The notes beneath the pieces were generated by a model. It did not search any database. It was not told where the DNA came from and saw nothing but the letters and a program-made list of their open reading frames with translations. Source: WHSW01 sp963767475 (GTDB lineage: Bacteria > Actinomycetota > Thermoleophilia > Solirubrobacterales > 70-9). From it: 64,000 nucleotides of DNA. The DNA lies in the NCBI GenBank assembly GCA_963767475.1, contig CAVYEI010000003.1, forward strand, positions 310,001 to 374,000, in the 5' to 3' direction. Positions 58,434-64,000 of the stretch are shown here, in pieces (the stretch's first letter is position 1; each line of letters opens with the position of its first letter). Both the position numbers and the translations under genes were made by a program.

Positions 58434-59111
58434 TCAGCCTCCGATCAGCCGCACCTCGCGGGCGAAGCTCTGGGCGTGAATCAGGCGCAGCGCCTGGCCG
58501 CGGGTGAGAGCCAGGGTCGCGATCCAGGCCTCGGTCGGCGGCGCACCGGGAAGCGCGTCTGTCGGCTCGCCGCCGGCCGGGCGCAGGTCGAGCAGGCCGA
58601 CCGACTCGGCGGCGACGAATGTCCGGCCCGCTCCGCCCCCGGGGCTCGCCTCGGTGGTGACGATCACGTCGACACGCCACTTACCGCCGCCCGCCCCGGC
58701 GCCAAGCGCGCCCGCGCCCTCGACCGCGATCTCAACCGGCGTTCGCCCGCCACGGAGCCGGGCCGCGGGCTTGTTCGCCTCGCTCGGCGGCGCCTCGAAC
58801 TGCGAACCGAGCAGATAGCCGCCGGCCGGGATCGTCGTCGCCGGGCGCCGGCCGAGCGCCTGCGCCGGGCTCGCGAGCGCGTCCGGGGGCACGAACGACT
58901 CGGGAACCCGGCGAATCTCGAGCGCTTCGCCAACGACCGTTCGCCCGAGCGGGTCCCCGGCCGCCAGCGTCTCGGCAGCGACCACGACCTCGCGCAGCGC
59001 TCCGTACTGCTCCGCGCCGCCGGACTCGACGCCGCCCGTGGCGCCCGCTGCGAGCCCGGCACAGAGCGCCGCCGCGGCGGCGAAGCCGATCGCGCGGGCG
59101 CGGCGGCTCAC
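58434..59111 (-). CDS. cpaB: SAF-domain CpaB/RcpC-like pilus assembly protein
   Basis: 225 residues. N-terminal signal or anchor (about 6-26), then a SAF domain (REVVVAAETLAAGDPLGRTVVG, FVPPDALASPAQALGRRPATTIPAGGYLL) and a C-terminal RcpC-like region ending LTRGQALRLIHAQSFAREVRLI. CpaB aids pilus passage through the envelope. GTG 59111 overlaps the kinase stop. It lies 2.5 kb from tadA, with other genes between. Confidence 0.78.
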   Translation of the reverse strand: MSRRARAIGFAAAAALCAGLAAGATGGVESGGAEQYGALREVVVAAETLAAGDPLGRTVVGEALEIRRVPESFVPPDALASPAQALGRRPATTIPAGGYLLGSQFEAPPSEANKPAARLRGGRTPVEIAVEGAGALGAGAGGGKWRVDVIVTTEASPGGGAGRTFVAAESVGLLDLRPAGGEPTDALPGAPPTEAWIATLALTRGQALRLIHAQSFAREVRLIGG

Positions 59112-59857
59112 CGGGTCGCGGGCGGCGCGGAAGCGGCAGCCAGCGGCAGCTCGAGCACCGCACTGGCGCCAAGCTCATGGGCGCAGGCGGCGAAGCGCCC
59201 GCCATGGGCGGCGGCGACGTCGGCGACGATCCCGAGGCCGTGACCGCGCCTGCTTCCGGCCTGATGTCGGTGGGTGATGCGACGCGGTCGGCGGGGCTCG
59301 GGCGCCGGCATCACTGCCCGGCCGCCGGCGTCGACTCCGTCGGCAACGGTCAGCCGCAGGCGCCCGGCACGCTCGGAGCCGTCGATCCGGATCGGGCCGC
59401 AGCCGTGCTCGAGCGCGTTCGCGATCAGGTTGTCGAGCGCCGCCGCGACCGCCGCCTCGTCGCATTCGAGCCGCGAGCCGTTGGCGCTCCAGGCGAACTC
59501 GATCGAGCGGCCCTGGAGCGCCGCGGGAACGCGCCAGCGCCCGGCCGCCTCGGCCGCCAGCGCCCTGCCGTCGACGATCGCCGAACGTCGCGGCGGCGGC
59601 TCGCCGTTGACCTCACGGTCGATCCCGGCGAGAGCCTCGAGCGCCTGCTCGAGCTGATCTCGCCCGCGGCGTTGGGTCGGAGTCCCCCGGCGCGCCTGGA
59701 GCACCAATGCCTGCAGCGGTCGCCGCAGCTCGTGCAGGGCGCGGTTGAGAAGCTCGCGCCGGCGGCGTTCGCGGATCCGGTCGGCGACGACCACGCTGGC
59801 GCAGGTGATCGCCAGCGGGCAGGCCAGCGCCAGCGGCTCAGCGATCGAATCCAGCAT
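59108..59857 (-). CDS. Short sensor histidine kinase
   Basis: 249 residues. One N-terminal membrane segment (about 8-26), an H-box HELRRPLQALVL with the phospho-accepting His, N-box LDNLIANALEHG, and G-box HGLGIVADVAAAHGG. No periplasmic sensor domain, so it probably senses through the membrane or a partner. It overlaps the upstream regulator gene by 20 bp and the CpaB gene by 4 bp, so it is firmly in one operon. Confidence 0.87.
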   Translation of the reverse strand: MLDSIAEPLALACPLAITCASVVVADRIRERRRRELLNRALHELRRPLQALVLQARRGTPTQRRGRDQLEQALEALAGIDREVNGEPPPRRSAIVDGRALAAEAAGRWRVPAALQGRSIEFAWSANGSRLECDEAAVAAALDNLIANALEHGCGPIRIDGSERAGRLRLTVADGVDAGGRAVMPAPEPRRPRRITHRHQAGSRRGHGLGIVADVAAAHGGRFAACAHELGASAVLELPLAAASAPPATR

Positions 59858-60212
59858 CGTCGGCTTCGGGGGCGTCGATCAGCCGGTAGCCGATGCCCCA
59901 GCAGTTGACGACGTAGCGCCCCGCCTCCGGATCGAGCTTGCGCCGCAGGCGACTGGCGTGCGAGTCGAGCGTGCGAGTGCGACCGAGCGAGCGAAAGCCC
60001 CAGACGTCGCGCAGCAGCTCCGCCTTCGTGAACACCCTGGTCGGCTCCGAGGCGAGCATTCGCAGGAGGCTGAACTCCTTGTTTGCCAGACGCACCAGCT
60101 CGCCCGCGATGCGGACCTCGCGCCGGGAGGAATCGACGACGAGCTCGCCGACCCGCAGCGGTCCGGCGCGCCGTCCGTCGCGACGGCGCAGCACCGCCCG
60201 CATCCTCGCCAC
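59838..60212 (-). CDS. OmpR/PhoB-type DNA-binding protein lacking a receiver domain
   Basis: 124 residues consisting of the end of a receiver-like helix (ARMRAVLRRRDG) and a winged-helix domain (RLANKEFSLLRMLASEPTRVFTKAELLRDVWG and TRTLDSHASRLRRKL). A full response regulator would have about 110 more residues with the Asp-containing receiver. An in-frame stop lies just upstream of GTG 60212. Hence either a stand-alone DNA-binding regulator or a truncated one. Promoter-proximal to the kinase and CpaB genes. Confidence 0.85.
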   Translation of the reverse strand: MARMRAVLRRRDGRRAGPLRVGELVVDSSRREVRIAGELVRLANKEFSLLRMLASEPTRVFTKAELLRDVWGFRSLGRTRTLDSHASRLRRKLDPEAGRYVVNCWGIGYRLIDAPEADDAGFDR

Positions 60213-60278
60213 CAGGCATGACTTTCAGGTCGAGCCAGACGCCTGAGCCAGGCGTACATGTGGGACGCCCGAATCACT

Positions 60279-60329
60279 TTATCGGGATCGTTTGAGCTAT
60301 CTGAGGGCGTGATCGGGTCCTTATCGGGA
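60279..60329. repeat. TTATCGGGA direct repeats upstream of the pilus regulator
   Basis: TTATCGGGA occurs at 60279-60287 and 60321-60329 (42 bp apart, four helical turns), with a partial GATCGGG at 60311-60317. They lie in the 261-bp gap 60213-60473, about 70-120 bp upstream of the receiver-less regulator. Possible binding sites for it. Nothing else is recognised in the gap. Confidence 0.35.
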
Positions 60330-60473
60330 CGGAAGCCTGGGAGGCCGCTGTTTAAGCCAGTTTCTGGAGCCTTCGCGCGGAGGGTTGATTCGTGCCTGGC
60401 GACGAGACTCGGCCCATTTGCGGTTTCCCTGGATCGCGCGCCTATGGCCTACCCGCGGGCCGCCCTTTAGTCG

Positions 60474-61004
60474 CTAGCCGTTCAGCCCGAGCTCCTGCTC
60501 CCAGGCTTCGACGTCTTTGCACATCCAGTAGTGGGTGTTTGAGGCCTTGCCAGCGGGCTCGGGCACTTTGTCGAAGCGGCGAATGTTGACCAGCTGCCTG
60601 ATCCGATACTGCTTGACCCCGATTCGAGCTGCCAGCTGGTTTGAGTCCATGAATTCGTCCTGGCGCTCATACCGGGTCCTTCCATCGGCCAGGGGTTCCT
60701 TGCCCTCAATGAAGCGATCGATGTCCTGCTGAGTCCAGATATCGACTCGGCCGACACGGGCTATTGGGGCAGGAAAGACAGGATTTTGGGTGATGCTGCG
60801 CGCCTGTTGAAGGCCGACGCCGAGCCGGTTAGCCAAGTAGACATTGGAAACGAATGGCCCGAGGCTGTTTTTTCTAGCTGAATCCCTAAGCGCCTTCCCC
60901 AGATCGAGCTCTCCCTTGGCTATCTCAAGCGTGGTCCTCCAAGGCAAGGCCAAACCGATAACGATGGCCCTTGCGGTCACCACTGGCAGCTCGCCGCTGG
61001 CCAC
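60474..61004 (-). CDS. Protein with two excisionase-like helix-turn-helix units
   Basis: 176 residues from GTG 61004. A helical N-terminus, then two similar units: VYLANRLGVGLQQARSITQN with VDIWTQQDIDRFI, and MDSNQLAARIGVKQYRIRQL with HYWMCKDVEAWEQE. Each looks like a MerR/AlpA-type winged helix that reads DNA. In-frame coding-like sequence (DYDAWVKEVNPKR) continues 15 codons upstream to an ATA that overlaps the stop of the preceding gene, so the true start may be there. Role unknown. Confidence 0.6.
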   Translation of the reverse strand: MASGELPVVTARAIVIGLALPWRTTLEIAKGELDLGKALRDSARKNSLGPFVSNVYLANRLGVGLQQARSITQNPVFPAPIARVGRVDIWTQQDIDRFIEGKEPLADGRTRYERQDEFMDSNQLAARIGVKQYRIRQLVNIRRFDKVPEPAGKASNTHYWMCKDVEAWEQELGLNG

Positions 61005-61045
61005 TCGCTTGGGGTTGACTTCCTTGACCCAGGCGTCGTAGTCGG

Positions 61046-61517
61046 CTATCGCTCACGCGTGCCGGCTTCCGAGGCTAGCCATTCCCGAAGACCGGCCATT
61101 TTGTCTTCGTGGGAGTGCCTGGCTCCCATGGCCTGGGAACGGATCATCTGTTGGGCTGCCGACTCCGGCACCTGGTCTCCGCGAAAGGCAACCTGGGCGT
61201 TTCGCCAGCGCCCAAAGGCTCGCTCTACCCTGGAGACGGTCCAACGCCGGCGCCACCTGCCCAACGGCGCTACGGAACTGAGTAGTGGTCGGAGCTTGGC
61301 CCTCCTCGAGCCCTAGTTCACTGGCCACCCGGGCTAAAGCATCAAGAGCTCCGACGCGCTCAGTGATGGCATGGTCAGCCTCGCTTTTCTCGCCGAGGTC
61401 AGCACCCAGATAATCACGCAGATGAGTAAAGAGCTCGAGTTGTTCTTTGCGCGACAGGCCCATGATCCGCTGCATCAAGGACCGGACTGATCGCTTGGTC
61501 ACCGGTCTCTTGGGCAC
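61046..61517 (-). pseudogene. Unknown gene with internal frameshift
   Basis: First frame from ATG 61517 (MPKRPVTKRSVRSLMQRIMG) runs as a charged helical protein to about PTTTQFRSAVGQ. The natural continuation is in another frame: WRRRWTVSRVERAFGRWRNA, then AQVAFRGDQVPESAAQQ to TAG 61046. Removing one of two G bases (minus strand, near 61256) joins them into about 156 residues. The motif W-x(9)-A-F-G-R-W resembles small DNA-binding repeats associated with HNH proteins, a weak match. It would overlap the HTH gene downstream. Confidence 0.55.
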
Positions 61518-61614
61518 ACCGGCAATCTATGCGTGCGGAGCAAACCTCCGAATAGTCCCTGGCGCCAAATGAGAGGCTTGAACAGTCGCGCGCCGGATTC
61601 CGCCCACCCTCTGT

Positions 61615-61636
61615 TGTCCTGTTGCGCAACAGGACA
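61615..61636. promoter_or_regulatory. Perfect 22-bp palindrome
   Basis: TGTCCTGTTGC followed directly by its reverse complement GCAACAGGACA. It lies between the minus-strand gene starting at 61517 and the MGRG gene starting at 61685, 49 bp before the latter. Perfect dyad symmetry without a spacer is typical of a dimeric repressor site. Confidence 0.6.
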
Positions 61637-61640
61637 GCAC

Positions 61641-61684
61641 GCGAAATATCAGGCCATGAGACAGCATCTGCATAGGGTTGCTCC
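61641..61684 (+). promoter_or_regulatory. Conserved upstream element of the MGRG genes, copy 1
   Basis: GCGAAATATCAG begins exactly 44 bp before ATG 61685. The second MGRG gene has GCGAAATACCAG exactly 44 bp before ATG 62000 (61956-61999). Both end in TCC before ATGGGACGAGGT. A shared promoter or leader duplicated together with the gene. Confidence 0.5.
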
Positions 61685-61900
61685 ATGGGACGAGGTTCGA
61701 GTGCAGATGGGCCGGAGCAGGCTCTGGAAACCCGCGGCACTGACGTAGACGTCGATGGACGTCCGCTCTTGGTCAACGGCAAGCGCGTTCTCGGCTACAT
61801 AGTCGAAGAAGAGAATGGCGAGCATGGGATCTACTCCCGTCGGAACGAAGTGCTGTCAGTCGAGAAGATCCGGGCCGCTCTCGATCAAGACCAGGGCTGA
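61685..61900 (+). CDS. MGRG-family small protein, copy 1
   Basis: 71 residues: MGRGSSADGPEQALETRG, then DVDGRPLLVNGKRVLGYIVEE and GIYSRRNEVLSVEK. About 31 of its first 52 residues match the N-terminus of the gene at 62000. Predicted as a short mostly beta unit (GRPLL-GKRVLGY-V-GIY hairpins), no signal peptide or membrane segment. No known family. ATG 61685 fits the conserved leader. Confidence 0.6.
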   Translation: MGRGSSADGPEQALETRGTDVDVDGRPLLVNGKRVLGYIVEEENGEHGIYSRRNEVLSVEKIRAALDQDQG

Positions 61901-61955
61901 ACTCATCGACTGAACGGCTGAACCGCCAACCCGCCGGCACAACCGCAGATCTGCC

Positions 61956-61999
61956 GCGAAATACCAGCCCTTGCGGCGGTAGCTACTTACTGTCGATCC
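61956..61999 (+). promoter_or_regulatory. Conserved upstream element of the MGRG genes, copy 2
   Basis: GCGAAATACCAG at 44 bp before ATG 62000, matching copy 1 in sequence and spacing. Between copy 1's stop (61900) and this element there is no other recognisable feature. Confidence 0.5.
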
Positions 62000-62614
62000 A
62001 TGGGACGAGGTACAGGCATCCCGATCACGGAGCAGACTCTGGAAACGCGAGGCGGCGGCTTCGGCGTCGACGGCCGTTCGCTCTTACTTGATGGCAAGCG
62101 CGTCCTCGGCTACGTAGTCCAAGAAGAGGACGGCGACACCGGGATCTACACCAAGCAGGGCCAATCCATGGGGCGAGGTCCGAGTGCAGAAGAAGCAGCA
62201 CAGGATCTGGCAACGCGCGGTATTGAGCTCAATCACCGAGAAGACCCCGGCAGTGGAGTCGCCTGCTGGGAAGTGGTGGCCGAACTCCGCGGCGGAGTTC
62301 GGCGATTCCAGGCGAGCGCCAACACGCTCAAACTCGCCGACGAGGATCAGGTCTTGGCCCGGGTCAGGACTGAGGTCTACGCCGAGGCCGTGGCCGAAGC
62401 CTATAAGCACAAGCTGGCCGAGAAGCCCGATCTCCTGACTGATACCGAGGATCGCACAACCACGATTCAGATCCGATACATCGAGCTTGAGACCCCGGAC
62501 TGGATTCGGGAAACACTTCTGGGTCCTGGGTCAGAACCCAAGTTCCAACCAGACATCGTGTCGGACGAGAGCACCTGGCCGCCCTCGAGCCCCGACAAGA
62601 TCCTCCACGGTTAA
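62000..62614 (+). CDS. MGRG-family protein, copy 2 fused to a second MGRG unit and a C-terminal domain
   Basis: 204 residues. Residues 1-52 repeat copy 1 (EQTLETRG, VDGRSLL, GKRVLGYVV, GIY). Residue 57 starts another MGRG unit (MGRGPSAEEAAQDLATRGIEL) whose DNA around its ATG (62168) matches copy 1 almost base for base. The rest (about 80-204) is soluble alpha/beta with WEVVAELRGGVRRFQASANT and ELETPDWIRETLLGPG. It may be two genes in one frame, with 62168 a second start giving 148 residues. No known family. Confidence 0.62.
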   Translation: MGRGTGIPITEQTLETRGGGFGVDGRSLLLDGKRVLGYVVQEEDGDTGIYTKQGQSMGRGPSAEEAAQDLATRGIELNHREDPGSGVACWEVVAELRGGVRRFQASANTLKLADEDQVLARVRTEVYAEAVAEAYKHKLAEKPDLLTDTEDRTTTIQIRYIELETPDWIRETLLGPGSEPKFQPDIVSDESTWPPSSPDKILHG

Positions 62615-62720
62615 TGGTTTGCGCTGATGCCTGAGTCATTTTTGGCTCTATAGCTGGTGTGTCGAGGTGGGTCAGGCACGACGGGTGGCGAGAAACTCCG
62701 ACGTGCTCGCCGCTCACGAC

Positions 62721-62748
62721 CTATACTAAATCACGTATAATGCTGCCG
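62721..62748 (+). promoter_or_regulatory. Leaderless, self-regulated promoter of the XRE gene
   Basis: A perfect TATAAT (62736-62741) lies 7 bp before ATG 62749, which suits a leaderless mRNA. The arms TATAC (near 62722) and GTATA (62735-62739) form an inverted repeat around the -10 region, where an autorepressing antitoxin would bind. The surrounding 130-bp gap is AT rich. Confidence 0.5.
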
Positions 62749-63123
62749 ATGAGCGCGACCGAGAACAGGCGACCGGAAAAGCAGATCCGCTGCGGACGTC
62801 TGCTGCGCGAGCTGCGAAAGCGCCGTGGACTCAGCCAACAGGAGCTCGCCGTGCGAGCTCGGACCACTCAGCCTGTGATCAGCGGCATCGAGCGGGATCA
62901 GGTCAGCCCATCAATCGAAACCCTGGGCCGGCTGTTCGAGGCCATGGGCGAGGCTTTGGTAGTTCAGGCAGTGCCTCTTTCCGAGCGCCCGCCCGGCGGC
63001 GGCAACCAGTCGATCGCCGAGCTGCGCGCCGACTACCGTGAACTTACAGCCGAGGAGCGCTTGGCCCAGGCCGCCGAACTCAGCGAAGTGGCAACTGAAC
63101 TTGCCATGGGAGCACGATCATGA
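62749..63123 (+). CDS. XRE-family HTH regulator, probable antitoxin
   Basis: 124 residues. HTH_3 domain about 17-72: LLRELRKRRGLSQQELAVRARTTQPVISGIERDQVSPSIETLGRLF is the complete five-helix Cro/CI fold. The C-terminal third (LRADYRELTAEERLAQAAEL) is a helical tail likely to wrap the partner. Its TGA overlaps the ATG of the nucleotidyltransferase gene, as in toxin-antitoxin operons. ATG 62749; ATG 62740 overlaps the -10 and is less likely. Confidence 0.85.
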   Translation: MSATENRRPEKQIRCGRLLRELRKRRGLSQQELAVRARTTQPVISGIERDQVSPSIETLGRLFEAMGEALVVQAVPLSERPPGGGNQSIAELRADYRELTAEERLAQAAELSEVATELAMGARS

Positions 63124-63662
63124 GCGGTCGCGGCCAGGGCAACGAGGACCTCGGACCGATCGTGCCCCGGTCGCCCCTTCGCGTAGGTCCTCTGATCGAC
63201 GTTTTGGCGGAGCACAAGGTCGACTTCATCATCGTCGGCGGCTGGGCTGTGGTGGCCTACGGCAAGGTCAGGGCCACCAAAGACATCGATATCTGCCCGG
63301 ATCCGGATCCGCAGAACCTGGCTCGCTTGGGCGAGGCTCTGGTCGATCTTGAGGCCGAGCCGATCGGGTTGGAGGAGTTCGAAGGTGAGTTCGACCTCAA
63401 ACCCGACGCCGAGGGCTTGACTCAGGGCGGCAATTGGCTCCTAGACACTCGCCTCGGTCGTTTGGACATCATGCAGTTCGCCTCCAGCGCGCCGCACATT
63501 GACTATCAGGCACTCGAGGCAAAGGCTGAAACGAAGCCGCTGACCGGCCGCCAAGTTCGCTTCTGTAGCTATGAGGACTTGCTGGAGATGAAGGAAGCCG
63601 CCGGCCGCGACCAAGATCTAATCGACATACGGGACCTGCGCGCTGCCCGCGGCGAGCTCTAA
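63120..63662 (+). CDS. Nucleotidyltransferase-fold protein, probable toxin
   Basis: 180 residues. IDVLAEHKVDFIIVGGWAVVAYGKVRATKDIDI carries the polymerase-beta-type NTase signature (GG-x-A-x-x-x-G-x-R-x-T-x-D-x-D); a third acidic residue is available in GRLDIMQF. It belongs to the broad AbiEii/MNT-like group, some of which are toxins that modify tRNA or other proteins with nucleotides. It overlaps the HTH gene by 4 bp. Toxin role is inferred from this pairing. Confidence 0.82.
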   Translation: MSGRGQGNEDLGPIVPRSPLRVGPLIDVLAEHKVDFIIVGGWAVVAYGKVRATKDIDICPDPDPQNLARLGEALVDLEAEPIGLEEFEGEFDLKPDAEGLTQGGNWLLDTRLGRLDIMQFASSAPHIDYQALEAKAETKPLTGRQVRFCSYEDLLEMKEAAGRDQDLIDIRDLRAARGEL

Positions 63663-63773
63663 CTCGTTGTCGGATGCCGTTGGCGCTGTTGGCTCCCCCC
63701 GGGGCCATGCCAGAGGTGTTCGCGGCCACCGGCGCTCTCGATGCCAGGAACTGGCAGCCACATCCGTGACGGG

Positions 63774-64000
63774 CTAGCTGGCGAGCGGGAAGACAGCGCC
63801 GTCAGCGGCGGTGATCACGGCGAAGCCAATGAACAGGCCACAGACGACCAAGTCGAATACAGCGATTGCGCGCTTGCCGTCAACTGCGGCGCTCGCGGCC
63901 CAGATCAGTTCGCCGGCAGCCATTGAGAGGAGCGAGCCAACGCCGACACTCACACCTGAGATCCTGGCGGAGATCAAGGCAAAGATGGCGAAGGCACACA
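63774..64000 (-). CDS. Integral membrane protein, C-terminal part only
   Basis: The frame is open to the right window edge (AFAIFALISARISG, then SLLSMAAGELIWAASAAVDG) and ends with VFDLVVCGLFIGFAVITAADG. At least two hydrophobic helices. An internal TTG at 63977 would give 67 residues, but the hydrophobic run continues upstream of it, so the gene likely starts beyond the window. The family is not recognised. The 111-bp gap to the NTase gene shows nothing notable. Confidence 0.5.
   Translation of the reverse strand, partial: CAFAIFALISARISGVSVGVGSLLSMAAGELIWAASAAVDGKRAIAVFDLVVCGLFIGFAVITAADGAVFPLAS

Noticed and set aside
60240..64000. Prophage or integrative element
   Set aside because: HTH genes and a toxin-antitoxin pair are present, but no integrase, structural gene, tRNA or flanking att repeats were found.

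Overview
This is a high-GC actinobacterial chromosome segment. The best fit is class Thermoleophilia, order Solirubrobacterales or a relative. Reasons: GC-rich codons with many GTG/TTG starts; a dcw cluster without ftsA or ddl; a meso-DAP-type MurE; and several copies of a membrane-anchored surface-protein family whose N-terminus reads like P-S-P-A plus a hydrophobic anchor, which I associate with that class. The assignment is inference from gene content.

Layout. (1) 1-3100: N-terminus of an ABC transporter ATPase, then a non-homologous end-joining set (stand-alone ligase, Ku, LigD-type polymerase domain). (2) 3150-7835: methyltransferase, secreted beta-helix protein, M23 peptidase under a probable c-di-AMP riboswitch, MocR regulator with a divergent small GNAT-like gene. 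(3) 7835-14550: glycine cleavage operon in the order surface protein-gcvT-gcvH-surface protein-surface protein-gcvPA-gcvPB, all on the minus strand. (4) 14644-33547: division and cell-wall cluster on the minus strand, read mraZ-rsmH-ftsL-ftsI-murE-murF-mraY-murD-(surface protein)-ftsW-murG-murC-murB-ftsQ-ftsZ. It is interrupted by plus-strand genes at 23665-25397 and 29309-29728. (5) 33844-39314: unknown membrane protein, PAS-EAL phosphodiesterase, EttA-like ABC-F protein, secreted protein, cupredoxin. (6) 39319-52886: central sugar metabolism (HAD phosphatase, pgi, sugar porter, tal, tkt, rpiA, pgl, gnd, zwf, ROK glucokinase), a full oxidative and largely full non-oxidative pentose phosphate set. 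(7) 52897-60212: a monooxygenase-like protein, a minimal Tad platform (TadA/B/C), TauE-like exporter, macro-domain protein, lipoprotein, CpaB/SAF protein, histidine kinase and receiver-less response regulator. (8) 60240-64000: an accessory region with excisionase-like HTH genes, a frameshifted gene, a duplicated family starting MGRG, an XRE/nucleotidyltransferase toxin-antitoxin pair and a partial membrane protein.

The strongest unusual signals are these: anchored surface-protein paralogs embedded, often with stop/start overlap, in both the glycine cleavage and the cell-wall operons; a dispersed hairpin repeat found after two stop codons and also in frame inside gcvT; a Ku/polymerase junction where the polymerase has no usable start codon; the MGRG gene duplication with a conserved upstream element and a 22-bp palindrome; and the XRE/NTase pair with a leaderless self-regulated promoter. 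Three minus-strand genes (pgi, the HAD phosphatase and the gene at 61046) each appear to carry one extra G, which is either real decay or a consistent sequence error.
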